Assembly: GCA_045565995.1 (NCBI GenBank)
Contig: JBJLEF010000008.1
Location: 510,550 to 574,549, forward strand
Direction of reading: 5' to 3'
DNA: 64,000 nucleotides
Origin: UBA721 sp002705165
GTDB taxonomy: Bacteria; Planctomycetota; Planctomycetia; Pirellulales; Pirellulaceae
In this document: positions 1-8,638 of the stretch, piece after piece
How the letters are laid out: every line of letters begins with the position of its first letter
Position numbering within the stretch: position 1 is the first letter of the stretch
Notes under the pieces: generated by a model
Database searches by the model: none
Told to the model about the DNA's origin: nothing
The model's input: only the letters and a program-made list of their open reading frames with translations
Position numbers and translations under genes: made by a program

Positions 1-2
1 AC

Positions 3-230
3 AAACGATTAATTCTACGAGCCGACGAACCATTCACGATCGAATCGCTCACCTGTGACTATCCGGGAGTCCGTTTCAAGCTGAGTAACGAAGCGAAGAA
101 GATTCATATCGTACCGGTAACCTTTATCGCCGGTCTGTCTCCTCAAAAGATCCAGGCTACGATCACAGCCAAAGTCAATCTCAATGGTGAACTGACTCTT
201 CAATGTCCGCTGAGTGCTACTGTCGAGTAG
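3..230 (+). CDS. C-terminal end of a DUF1573-like protein (5' partial)
   Basis: This is an open frame running in from the left edge and ending at TAG; about 75 residues are visible. The pattern matches the last repeat of DUF1573 proteins: a short basic start with PFTIESLTCDYPG, then HIVPVTFIAG and a strand-rich tail with alternating hydrophobic residues. DUF1573 proteins are secreted immunoglobulin-like beta-sandwich proteins of unknown function that are common in Planctomycetota and Bacteroidota. The body of the gene and its signal peptide lie outside the window. It converges on the amidase gene with a 43-base gap. The family call rests on the tail only. Confidence 0.6.
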   Translation, partial: KRLILRADEPFTIESLTCDYPGVRFKLSNEAKKIHIVPVTFIAGLSPQKIQATITAKVNLNGELTLQCPLSATVE

Positions 231-273
231 GCGATTGCCAGACAGCAAAACTGATCTGGCCGGTTTTGTCGTA

Positions 274-1818
274 TTATCGGGGAATACCGCGTTCCAACTC
301 TCGCATCACAGCCAGTACCTTATGTTCCTGCCAGGGCAGGCTGGATACCTGCACACCGACCGGCAGTCCGGCACTTCCGGCTTCGGTAGAAATAGCTTTT
401 TTTATCACGCCATCTCGATTGGGTTCACGCGCAGATTCTTCACCCTTTTGTATAAATGACCAGGGAATCATTCCACCGGGACCACCGACGAGATTCTGCA
501 GCATGGCATGACTACCGGCGGGTAATAAATCAATACCATCATCATGACACATCGCAGGCAAGGCAAAGCAGGGGCTCAATATCACATCTAACCGCTGCCG
601 CTCAAAGGCCTGTGTAAACTTCCGTCGATATTTGTTGATCGCATCGATCAACAACCAATAATGGCTGGCGCTCAGTCGACGTCCAGCACCGACCATCACG
701 GATTGGTATTTTTGCCCCAGAAGCTTCAACAACCAGGCAAGCCCCGGTCGTAACCAGCCGGGAATCCGAGCCGCCAGTATTAGCTTTCTGAAGGCCCCAT
801 GTAATCGACTTCCTTTCAGCACGTACCTAGCCTGAAATCCACCGTCCGCGGACATTGCTCCTACGTATAACCGAAACATCCATTCTGCATCAGGCACGCT
901 GAACGATTCGACAACAGCCCCCTGGGACTCCAAATAGGTGGCCGCTTCCCGAATCGATCTGGAAATTCCAGGTGACGGCTGAAAGAATCCATCATCTTCC
1001 ACAATCCCGATCCGCATCCCTTCCATCGTGCGCGGAATCTTCTGCATACTAACTGGCGACTGCTCAAGCGTGTTGACAGTCGCGACGTCACCCGCCATGA
1101 CACCTAGCATACATTCCAGATCAGCTACACAATGGCCCATGGGCCCCGGTTGAGCGAGCATTGCTTCCATGCCCCGAAAATTTCCTCGGGAGCCACGACG
1201 CGTGAGCAGACCATTGGTCGGTTTAAATGAAAAGATCCCGGTAAAGTGAGCCGGCACCCGCAAACTGCCTCCCAAGTCATTTCCCAATCCAAGATAAGAT
1301 CCCCCCGCAGCCAAAATAGCAGCTTCACCTCCGGAACTTCCGCCCGGTGTTCTTTCTGGGTTCCACGGATTGAGGGAACGCCCATAGACGGGATTAACGC
1401 ACTCATGCCACAGCATCATCTGTGGAATATTTGTCTTACCTAACACAACAGCTCCTGCATCCTTGAGCCGTCTAACCATCACACCATCTTCTTCGGACTG
1501 ACGTTTTCTAAGCCCATCAACTCCAAGACAACAATCCGTATCAGCTACAAAGAAACATTCCTTAATCGTCATCGGAACACCATGCAAAGGCCCAAGATAC
1601 TCCCCTCGCAAGGCCAATACATCCAATCGTTTAGCATCGACTAAAGCCTGCTCAAACAACGGAATGACCACCGCATTGATTTCAGAATTGACCTCTTTAA
1701 TTCGTTCGATACATTGCCGCGTTAACTCTTCAGAAGTGATTTCACCTCGCCGTATTCTTTCCGCCGCCTGGACAGCACTTATATTTCCAGATTTCAACAG
1801 AGAAGATGGGGTATTCAT
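274..1818 (-). CDS. Amidase signature family protein
   Basis: This 514-residue amidase hydrolyses a carboxamide bond; the substrate cannot be told from sequence. The Ser-cisSer-Lys triad is complete: Lys86 in the TIKE segment, Ser161 in the GGSSGGE motif and Ser185 in GNDLGGSLR. The 24-residue spacing between the two serines is the same as in fatty acid amide hydrolase. A moderately hydrophobic stretch near residues 350-375 might contact membrane or a hydrophobic substrate. No signal peptide is seen, so it is probably cytoplasmic. The start is ATG. It lies 28 bases downstream of the zinc-ribbon gene on the same strand and is probably co-transcribed with it. It is not GatA: no GatB or GatC is nearby and the C-terminal half does not resemble GatA. 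Confidence 0.9.
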   Translation of the reverse strand: MNTPSSLLKSGNISAVQAAERIRRGEITSEELTRQCIERIKEVNSEINAVVIPLFEQALVDAKRLDVLALRGEYLGPLHGVPMTIKECFFVADTDCCLGVDGLRKRQSEEDGVMVRRLKDAGAVVLGKTNIPQMMLWHECVNPVYGRSLNPWNPERTPGGSSGGEAAILAAGGSYLGLGNDLGGSLRVPAHFTGIFSFKPTNGLLTRRGSRGNFRGMEAMLAQPGPMGHCVADLECMLGVMAGDVATVNTLEQSPVSMQKIPRTMEGMRIGIVEDDGFFQPSPGISRSIREAATYLESQGAVVESFSVPDAEWMFRLYVGAMSADGGFQARYVLKGSRLHGAFRKLILAARIPGWLRPGLAWLLKLLGQKYQSVMVGAGRRLSASHYWLLIDAINKYRRKFTQAFERQRLDVILSPCFALPAMCHDDGIDLLPAGSHAMLQNLVGGPGGMIPWSFIQKGEESAREPNRDGVIKKAISTEAGSAGLPVGVQVSSLPWQEHKVLAVMRELERGIPR

Positions 1819-1846
1819 GAACGTTCTACTTAGGGTTCCCCGGTAC

Positions 1847-3178
1847 TTACTGTGGCGTATCGGCCTGTGGCGTATCGGCTAAAGGTACTGCCGCACCAAA
1901 GATAATCACTAACTCTTCCGTACCCAAATAATTCTTAACATCCCGACGAGGGCGACGTATGAGACTCCCCAACACGAGACTGGAAGCATCATCCTGAATA
2001 GGTTTTGCAATCTCCGGGGAATACAGCAAAGGTAATTCAACCTGAGCACCATCCAACTTCACGGTCAATCGTTGATAGCCACTGATCGACTCTTGCTCAC
2101 CGACACTGCGAGCGGTGAACAACACGCCCTCACGAGGACTGAGACGAGTCTGAAGGCCTTTCTCGAATTCGTTATTGATTAAAGTCATTATTTCCGAACG
2201 CGCTGACAATTCCTGAAAGAACAAATAAGCCCGGGAGGCCCCGTCAAAACTTTCGTTCATATCCGGATCCTGATAAGTAATGCCGGATGCTAACTGCCCT
2301 AAGGAAAGAAATAACTCCTTACTTTCGACCTGACGCAAATTGTCACTCGCGTCTTCCTCAAGATCATCCCATTGCTTGAGGCTTGCCTGAGCTTGCTCAA
2401 ACATATTGTCGATAACGACCGTTTGAAACACAAAGGACTCACGAATGTAATCCGTGGGTGACAAGGGTGCCGGCCCTGTCGGTTTTGGCTGGGCAGCGAT
2501 CTCATCAATCGTTGGATTCTGACTATCTCCTGTCTGCACTTCGCTACCAAACGGATTTCCTGAATCAAGACCACTGCCCAACTGCACTTCGTCCATCGGG
2601 CCAACGTTAAATCCAGTATTTGGCTGTAGAGGGTTAGTTAGCGGACGATGTTCATCTTCTTCCGCGGCTTCCACGCCCTTACCTTCCTCACCGGAACCAT
2701 TCTTATTCAGCGACTCCGGCACAATTGACTGCAAAAAGCTAAGTGACGCTTCTGCATAAATCTTTTCACCAATCCCGATCGGATCTCTTGGCTCTTCCGG
2801 TACGTGCCAGAGCACCAACTGAGCAAGTGGAAGTGCCAATGCTCCACCCAAAAACACCTGAAGAACTGTCTTAATCGGTGAGCCTCCCGAGGAACGGGTC
2901 AGTACCGCACGATCTGCGACCGATCGTGAAGGCGCAGCCTCTTCGTCAAAGGCGAACGCGGCAGGACTAGATGATTCTTCCTGCACGGGAGCCATCTCGA
3001 GTTCAGAATCATTCTGCTCGTGCGGATCCGATAAAACCTTTAATTCCGGAGGAAGTAAGTCTTTAAACACCGACAATTCATACTCAGCGTCACACAAAGG
3101 GCATTGCACTCTGGCTTGTGCACTGGCTGACGGAACCGAAACTTCTTCCTGACACTCCGGACATTTGGCTATTGCCAT
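1847..3178 (-). CDS. Zinc-ribbon, single-pass membrane protein of unknown function
   Basis: This 443-residue protein starts with a four-cysteine zinc ribbon (CPEC near residues 7-10 and CPLC near 26-29) of the kind seen at the start of many planctomycete membrane proteins. An acidic, Ser/Glu-rich linker follows, then one hydrophobic segment near residues 104-127 (TVLQVFLGGALALPLAQLVLW). After that comes a long acidic low-complexity stretch and a mixed alpha/beta C-terminal half of about 200 residues that I do not recognise. It is likely anchored in the membrane with the zinc ribbon in the cytoplasm. The last residues repeat the unit PQADT, made by a 15-base tandem duplication next to the stop codon. 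It is encoded between the M32 peptidase and the amidase on the same strand. Function unknown. Confidence 0.75.
   Translation of the reverse strand: MAIAKCPECQEEVSVPSASAQARVQCPLCDAEYELSVFKDLLPPELKVLSDPHEQNDSELEMAPVQEESSSPAAFAFDEEAAPSRSVADRAVLTRSSGGSPIKTVLQVFLGGALALPLAQLVLWHVPEEPRDPIGIGEKIYAEASLSFLQSIVPESLNKNGSGEEGKGVEAAEEDEHRPLTNPLQPNTGFNVGPMDEVQLGSGLDSGNPFGSEVQTGDSQNPTIDEIAAQPKPTGPAPLSPTDYIRESFVFQTVVIDNMFEQAQASLKQWDDLEEDASDNLRQVESKELFLSLGQLASGITYQDPDMNESFDGASRAYLFFQELSARSEIMTLINNEFEKGLQTRLSPREGVLFTARSVGEQESISGYQRLTVKLDGAQVELPLLYSPEIAKPIQDDASSLVLGSLIRRPRRDVKNYLGTEELVIIFGAAVPLADTPQADTPQ
1850..1879. repeat. Perfect 15-bp tandem duplication at a gene's 3' end
   Basis: The unit ctgtggcgtatcggc occurs twice in direct succession without mismatch. 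On the minus strand it encodes two copies of a five-residue unit just before the stop codon of the zinc-ribbon protein. The unit length keeps the frame. It looks like a recent slippage duplication and is a candidate variable-number repeat. Confidence 0.9.
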
Positions 3179-3271
3179 ATGGGGTCTCCCTAATCCCTAG
3201 CGGAACAATCTCATCTTCTCTGTTAACTGGAACCATTCTATGCAAATAGCAAGACACAGGCCAATGCAAGA

Positions 3272-4774
3272 TTAAATTCCGTAGAGAGGTTCCAGCTTAG
3301 ACTTTAGATGTTTCATCAAATGTGTATGCGTCAAAGGCTCACCGGTCACTTCGATAACGAGCTCCGCCGGAGTCACATTCCGGCCACGTTGATGGATCTT
3401 TTCGCCCGCCCAATGCTTTAACTCCAGAAACTGACCGCGACGGAATAATTCATCCAGCCCGCCAAGTTCTTTATCAGCCTGCTGATAGAACTGAGCAGCA
3501 TAGAGATTGCCTAGAGAATACGTCGGGAAGTAGCCCACCAAACCGGCACTCCAGTGAACATCCTGCATTACTCCGTCAGCATCTGATGGTGGCTGAATTC
3601 CCAAGTACTGTTGATACTTGGCATTCCAGGCTTCTGGCAAATCGGCAGGTACAATTTCTTCATTAATCAAAGCCTGTTCTAATTCAAAACGAATAATGAT
3701 ATGCAGGTTGTAGGTAAGCTCATCCGCCTCCACTCGAATCAACGATGGTTCCACATGATTGATTGCAAAATAAAACTCATCCAGAGCCACGCCACTCAGG
3801 CTTGAAAACTCCTGTTGGGCCTGTGCGTACCAATAATCCCAAAACGGTTTACCACGTCCGACCTGGTTCTCCCACATGCGAGACTGCGATTCGTGAATAC
3901 CGAGGGACAAGTAATGCCCGGGGCCCAAACCGTATTGGGACTTCCTCAACCCCTGATCGTAGATGCCGTGTCCAGCTTCATGAAGGATTCCAAAAAAAGC
4001 CATATTGAAGAAATTGCTGTCGTACCGAGTGGTGATACGGCAATCATCAGGTCCGGCTTCGGTACAAAAAGGATGATGGGTTACGTCCAGTCGACCGCGG
4101 TCAAATTCAAAACCAATCTCCTTAGCAGCCTTCCTTCCAAATTTCTCTTGAAGTTCCACGGGATAATCGCGTGTAAGGATGCTCCGATCGGGTACTCTCC
4201 CACTCCCCTGAATAGATTCCAGCAAGGGGACTAGATCCTGCCTTAATGCCTCCAGTGCCTCACGGACCGTACTCGTTTTTTCACCAGGCTCATAATCATC
4301 CAGCAACGCATCGTATCGGCATTCGTCATAACCAATGGCATCAGCCTGCTCCCGTTTCAACGCATAGACTGTCTCTAAATATGGCAGGAATTGACTGAAA
4401 TTATTCTCCCGTCGAGCTTCCACCCACGCGTGTTGTCCATCATTGGTAGCTCGTGTTAACGCCTCGACCAGTTCTGCTGGTAGTTTTGTTTGCTTGTCGT
4501 AATTTCTTTGAGCTTCACGAATCACGGTAGCTGAATCGCTTTGAGGATCCGCTGTCAGATCGGTGCCCTGCAGGCTATCCAGCCATTCACCAATTCGCGG
4601 GTCCGTTTGTTTATCGTGCAGTAGCCGGGCAACGTATGCCTGCTGTTCTGTCCGATACGCACTCCCCTGCTGAGGCAATTTACAGCGGGCATCCCAGTCA
4701 AGCAGGGACTCAATTGAGCTCAGTAAAGCAACTTCACGAGTATGTACACATAAATTTTCAAAAGCAGCTGACAT
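3272..4774 (-). CDS. M32 family metallocarboxypeptidase (carboxypeptidase Taq type)
   Basis: This 500-residue zinc carboxypeptidase releases C-terminal amino acids from peptides. The zinc site is visible: HEAGH at residues 265-269, with the M32 signature HESQSRMWEN starting near residue 294, whose glutamate supplies the third ligand. Length and the largely helical character match the family (about 500 residues). No signal peptide is present, so it is likely cytoplasmic and acts in peptide turnover. Start is ATG. The 139-base gap upstream, between it and the CPBP gene, probably holds its promoter. The downstream zinc-ribbon gene begins 93 bases after its stop. Confidence 0.95.
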   Translation of the reverse strand: MSAAFENLCVHTREVALLSSIESLLDWDARCKLPQQGSAYRTEQQAYVARLLHDKQTDPRIGEWLDSLQGTDLTADPQSDSATVIREAQRNYDKQTKLPAELVEALTRATNDGQHAWVEARRENNFSQFLPYLETVYALKREQADAIGYDECRYDALLDDYEPGEKTSTVREALEALRQDLVPLLESIQGSGRVPDRSILTRDYPVELQEKFGRKAAKEIGFEFDRGRLDVTHHPFCTEAGPDDCRITTRYDSNFFNMAFFGILHEAGHGIYDQGLRKSQYGLGPGHYLSLGIHESQSRMWENQVGRGKPFWDYWYAQAQQEFSSLSGVALDEFYFAINHVEPSLIRVEADELTYNLHIIIRFELEQALINEEIVPADLPEAWNAKYQQYLGIQPPSDADGVMQDVHWSAGLVGYFPTYSLGNLYAAQFYQQADKELGGLDELFRRGQFLELKHWAGEKIHQRGRNVTPAELVIEVTGEPLTHTHLMKHLKSKLEPLYGI

Positions 4775-4913
4775 ATCCGGGATCCAATCTTAAGGTGCGT
4801 TCCAACCCACATACGACCTCCGTAAATCGCAGGGGACTCGTTTTAGTCTATCGCAGTCAGCACATGATGAAAATCACCGTAAGCATTACTGACAAAACAT
4901 CGTCACAGGCTAG

Positions 4914-5660
4914 TTAGAAAATCAAGTCATAGCCGATGATAAACAAAGCCATATCTACCACCGCATGGCTCAACCAGGCAGCCAAGAAATTTCCTGATCT
5001 GCCATACAACCAGGCCCAGACCCCACCGCCAATGGCGACTCCGAAAGAAAACAGATATGCCAAAGGCGAAGTCAGGCCAAAGAAAACAACCATCAGAACA
5101 ACGTGATGTGCCATAAAGCTGAGGCTGGACAAGACAATGGCCACCGACTCCGGAACGGTCCGCGATAAACGCCTGTAAACGAACCACCTCCAATAATACT
5201 CTTCCATCCCTGAGTGTATCAGCGAGTAAAAGGTGGCAAACGCTCCATACGCCCACAAGGTATTTAGTCCAAAACCGTTTACCTTAGCTAACACTTTCGA
5301 TTTCAGATGAAAGTAGGGAGCTGACCCTTTTAGCAAGCCAAAATAAATCACCAATGCCGCGATCAAAACAACCACACCAAAAGTTAATCCGAGCTTTATC
5401 GCGGGTTTTTTCCAGAGGGGCAACTCGATCGATTCACGACAAATCAAAAATGCGAACACCACCGGAAACGCAAACTGTATCAACTTCAAAATACTAAAGA
5501 CCGTATTCTGACTCCCCGTATCCTGACCGTTCATAAATACAAAGTAGAAGACCGTCAGCATGAATGGATAGATCATTGCGAACCAAAGTGACGCAGGAAT
5601 CCGAGCGGCCATAGATGCTTGTTCAGATCGGTTTGTCGGGATTTCTATTTCCTGACTCAT
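4914..5660 (-). CDS. CPBP family intramembrane glutamic protease
   Basis: This 248-residue polytopic membrane protein has the CPBP (Abi/CAAX-protease) motifs: EExxxR at residues 153-158, a histidine pair at 185-186 in the second motif, and a third motif near the C-terminus (WLSHAVVDM). Relatives include Rce1, which cleaves prenylated proteins, but most bacterial members have no known substrate. I chose the ATG at 5660 over a longer TTG frame starting at 5672. The ATG has a GGAG ribosome site six bases upstream and overlaps the stop codon of the sialidase-like gene as ATGA, which implies translational coupling. About seven hydrophobic segments are present. Pairing with an exported glycosidase-like protein is unusual and its meaning is unknown. 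Confidence 0.88.
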   Translation of the reverse strand: MSQEIEIPTNRSEQASMAARIPASLWFAMIYPFMLTVFYFVFMNGQDTGSQNTVFSILKLIQFAFPVVFAFLICRESIELPLWKKPAIKLGLTFGVVVLIAALVIYFGLLKGSAPYFHLKSKVLAKVNGFGLNTLWAYGAFATFYSLIHSGMEEYYWRWFVYRRLSRTVPESVAIVLSSLSFMAHHVVLMVVFFGLTSPLAYLFSFGVAIGGGVWAWLYGRSGNFLAAWLSHAVVDMALFIIGYDLIF

Positions 5661-6814
5661 CCAAGACTCCAACGGGTTTGACGAAGGACCGCTTTGGAAC
5701 TGTCGGCTAACTTCTCGTACCAGACACTCAAAAATTGACCTTCACTCAATTCAACCGTCGTGACATAGCCAAGGTCGTAATTGGCCGCTTCGTCACTGAG
5801 AGTCATAGGTTCCGACCAGGTTTTCCCTTCGTCCTCGCTTAACCGGGCCTGATTCCCCATTGAACCACGTCGGTAACCGTACGACATAAGCAGGCGTCCA
5901 TCCTTGAGACGAAGCAAGTGTGATGGAAATCCCCAAACGCCAATGGAATGAGGTACACTCCACGTCGCGCCGCCATCGCTGGACTCGCTTTGTAGAGTTT
6001 CTCCGGCATTGCTTTTGTTATGGTTGCGAATATGAGCGATCAGCTTTCCACTAGGAGCTTCCACCGCGTGCAATTCATGGTAACGAGCGGAATCATCTCC
6101 CTCGCGGGTAGGAATGCGAGCTTGTGGTTTCCAGGACTGACCATCATCTTCCGAGATAACAGAGCCGATATAGCCGTCTTCTCTCCACAAATGTTTACCT
6201 ACGTACAATTGCCGGCCATTGGATAGCTGGATTGGTCCGTGAGGGCTGTTGAGTATGCAGTCATAAGGTTTAGTCCATGTAATTCCACCGTCGGTGGAAC
6301 GAATCATCCACGTACCCAACGTCGCCTGCAGTTCTTCACTGGTGACTCTTGAATGGGCGGCGTGCCAACGTTTCAGTCGGTTCGCTTCCCAATTTCCTTC
6401 CTGCTGAGCCTTTTCAAGGATGGAAACATAAGCGTTGGACGTAAAAGTAGTTGCTAGCAATGTTCCTTGATTGGTTTCAAGAATCCCCGCATCCCGATCG
6501 TCAATTGGAGTATCGAGAATTGTCTGCGGTAAGAGCCAGGTTCTTCCTTGATCATGACTTCGATAGAACTGCACCGAACCAAACGGGCAAACGTGAGACT
6601 CTCGCGTACCTGAAGCAACCAATACCAATTGACCGTTGCTTCGTTTTGCCAAAGTCGGCCAACCACTGTAATGTCCGACACTTACGTCGATGACCTCAGG
6701 CGTTGCAACATTGACAGCCGGAGCTGCTTTACTTTGACGCGGTAAAAGAACGGTGGCTGCCGATGCCACCGTCAGTTTGATAGCGCTGCGTCGTTTCATC
6801 GCGTTTGTTTTCAT
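5657..6814 (-). CDS. Exported sialidase/BNR-repeat family protein
   Basis: This 385-residue protein has a six-bladed sialidase-type propeller. Five Asp-box motifs (S-x-D-x-G-x-T/S-W) are visible near residues 86-93, 173-180, 221-228, 278-285 and 326-333. The N-terminus carries a twin-arginine-like signal (KRRSAIKLT followed by a hydrophobic run), so export by Tat is likely. Planctomycete relatives are often annotated exo-alpha-sialidase, but the Asp boxes are structural and do not prove sialic acid as substrate; the catalytic Arg/Tyr set was not verified. It is translationally coupled to the CPBP protease gene through an ATGA overlap. It is transcribed divergently from the PEP carboxykinase gene across a 197-base region. 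Confidence 0.85.
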   Translation of the reverse strand: MKTNAMKRRSAIKLTVASAATVLLPRQSKAAPAVNVATPEVIDVSVGHYSGWPTLAKRSNGQLVLVASGTRESHVCPFGSVQFYRSHDQGRTWLLPQTILDTPIDDRDAGILETNQGTLLATTFTSNAYVSILEKAQQEGNWEANRLKRWHAAHSRVTSEELQATLGTWMIRSTDGGITWTKPYDCILNSPHGPIQLSNGRQLYVGKHLWREDGYIGSVISEDDGQSWKPQARIPTREGDDSARYHELHAVEAPSGKLIAHIRNHNKSNAGETLQSESSDGGATWSVPHSIGVWGFPSHLLRLKDGRLLMSYGYRRGSMGNQARLSEDEGKTWSEPMTLSDEAANYDLGYVTTVELSEGQFLSVWYEKLADSSKAVLRQTRWSLG

Positions 6815-7011
6815 AAGAAATTAGTGTGCTCCACTTCTCATCTTAGTAAAGTTGGATTAAAAACCCCGCTTTTTTAAAAAACAAGGGTTCCAATTTGTGA
6901 ATTGTGTTAAAGAATTTCTCAGCACCCGACGTTTAGACACTAAATGCACTGCCATCTCGGCAATGGTAGCGTTTTCATTACTAACCACCAGTCTTTTCCG
7001 GAGTCGAGACA
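6815..7011. promoter_or_regulatory. Divergent intergenic region with inverted repeats
   Basis: These 197 bases separate the sialidase-like gene (minus) from pckA (plus) and must hold both promoters. Visible structures are a TTTTTTAAAAAA palindrome flanked by CCC and GGG runs near 6870-6892, a perfect TTTAG-ACA-CTAAA inverted repeat at 6932-6944, and TGCC-ATCTC-GGCA at 6950-6962. These could be operators. No convincing -35/-10 pair was found. A GGAG ribosome site stands eight bases before the pckA ATG. Confidence 0.35.
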
Positions 7012-8601
7012 ATGAATCTCCGACAACACGGAATAAGTAACCTAAACGTACATCATAACCTCGCACCAGCAGCGTTATACGAACATGCTGTTCAGTGTGA
7101 TGAGGCGGAACTCACGTCATCAGGAGCGATCAGTAATCGCTCCTATGAAAAGACCGGCCGCAGCCCGCTGGACAAACGCATTGTGGAGAACCCCGAATCC
7201 CGTGAGGATGTCTGGTGGGGTTCTGTAAATATTCCTCTCTGTGAGAAATCTTATCAGGCCAATCGTCTGCGAGCTATTGAGTTCCTGGATGGTTGTGAAA
7301 ATCTGTACGTGATCGACGGCTTTGCCGGCTGGGATCCACAGTATCGCTTAAAAATCAGGGTGATCTGTGCCCGTCCCTATCACGCCTTATTCATGCACAA
7401 CATGCTCATCCGGCCAACGGCAGCTGAACTGGCTGACTTTGGGCGTCCGGACTACACCATTCTTAATGCCGGAGAATGTGCTGCTGAGCCAGAGGTTCCA
7501 GGGAATACGAGTACCACCAGCGTTGCGCTTAATTTTGAAGCAAAAGAGATGACGATCCTTGGCACCCAGTACGCCGGTGAAATGAAAAAAGGCGTTTTTA
7601 CAATCATGCATTACCTGATGCCAAAAGCAGGTATTCTTTCCATGCACTGCAGCGCCAATCAGGGAGACCGTGGTGATGTCGCGCTCTTCTTTGGCTTATC
7701 CGGAACGGGTAAAACTACCTTGTCTGCCGACGCCTCACGCTCTCTTATTGGTGACGATGAACATTGCTGGACCGATCAGGGCATCTTCAATATTGAGGGT
7801 GGGTGTTATGCCAAAGTCATCGATCTTTCCGCCGAGTCGGAACCTGAAATTTTTAATGCTATCCGATTTGGTACGGTGCTGGAAAACACATTCGTGGAAC
7901 CCGAAACCCGAGAAGTCGATTACTCTGATACGGATCTGACCCAAAACACGCGAGCCGCCTATCCCATTGACTTCATTGAGAACGCGGCAGATCCATGTAT
8001 CGGTGAGCATCCCAAAAACATCATTCTTTTAACTTGTGACGCTTTTGGCGTTTTACCTCCGGTCTCGCGACTAACACCGGAACAGACAAGTTACTATTTC
8101 CTGAATGGATACACCGCCAAGGTAGCCGGAACTGAAATGGGTATAAGCGAACCGGAAGCCACGTTCTCAACTTGCTTTGGTGCGGCGTTTCTAGTCCACA
8201 CTCCCAACACCTACAGTCGTCTGCTCGCCAAGAAAATGAAGCAACATCAAACCAGTGCCTGGCTGGTCAACACAGGCTGGTCAAGTGGCGGCTTTGGAGA
8301 AGGTCGGCGTATTAGCCTGCCCGTCACAAGGAACATTATTAATGCCATTCACAACGGTTTACTGGCGAACACCGCGACGGTGACTGAACCGATTTTCGGA
8401 TTAGAAATCCCTGTCGAAGTGCCTGGCTGCCCAAGTTCGATTCTTATCCCCCGCACCACCTGGGCTGACCCCAACCAATACGATCGGGCTGCCGAGATCT
8501 TGGCACAGAGATTTCATACTAATTTTGCGCAATATGTACAGGAGGTTGACCCACAAGTCGTTGCGTCCGGCCCCATTGTCCCACTGCGGAAAACGGGTTA
8601 G
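7012..8601 (+). CDS. pckA: Phosphoenolpyruvate carboxykinase (ATP)
   Basis: This enzyme converts oxaloacetate and ATP to phosphoenolpyruvate, CO2 and ADP, the entry step of gluconeogenesis; it is cytoplasmic. The 529-residue length is normal for the ATP-dependent form. The P-loop GLSGTGKTT lies at residues 228-236, the second nucleotide/metal motif GDDEH at 247-251, and the YAGEMKKG segment with the active-site lysine near 187-194. The ATG start has GGAG eight bases upstream. The biotin ligase gene follows after 37 bases. In an organism living on polysaccharide-derived sugars and amino acids it would balance carbon between the TCA cycle and sugar synthesis. Confidence 0.97.
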   Translation: MNLRQHGISNLNVHHNLAPAALYEHAVQCDEAELTSSGAISNRSYEKTGRSPLDKRIVENPESREDVWWGSVNIPLCEKSYQANRLRAIEFLDGCENLYVIDGFAGWDPQYRLKIRVICARPYHALFMHNMLIRPTAAELADFGRPDYTILNAGECAAEPEVPGNTSTTSVALNFEAKEMTILGTQYAGEMKKGVFTIMHYLMPKAGILSMHCSANQGDRGDVALFFGLSGTGKTTLSADASRSLIGDDEHCWTDQGIFNIEGGCYAKVIDLSAESEPEIFNAIRFGTVLENTFVEPETREVDYSDTDLTQNTRAAYPIDFIENAADPCIGEHPKNIILLTCDAFGVLPPVSRLTPEQTSYYFLNGYTAKVAGTEMGISEPEATFSTCFGAAFLVHTPNTYSRLLAKKMKQHQTSAWLVNTGWSSGGFGEGRRISLPVTRNIINAIHNGLLANTATVTEPIFGLEIPVEVPGCPSSILIPRTTWADPNQYDRAAEILAQRFHTNFAQYVQEVDPQVVASGPIVPLRKTG

Positions 8602-8638
8602 TCCCGGAGTATTTTAGGTCGTTTTTAAAAAAGCAAGT

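Noticed and set aside
231..273. Weak CAAAAC/GTTTTG hairpin between DUF1573 and amidase genes
   Set aside because: Only six base pairs and no T-run on either strand, so it is not listed as a terminator.
6870..6892. Possible terminator around the TTTTTTAAAAAA palindrome
   Set aside because: It lies upstream of both divergent genes, where no transcript should end, and the GC part of the stem is only three pairs.
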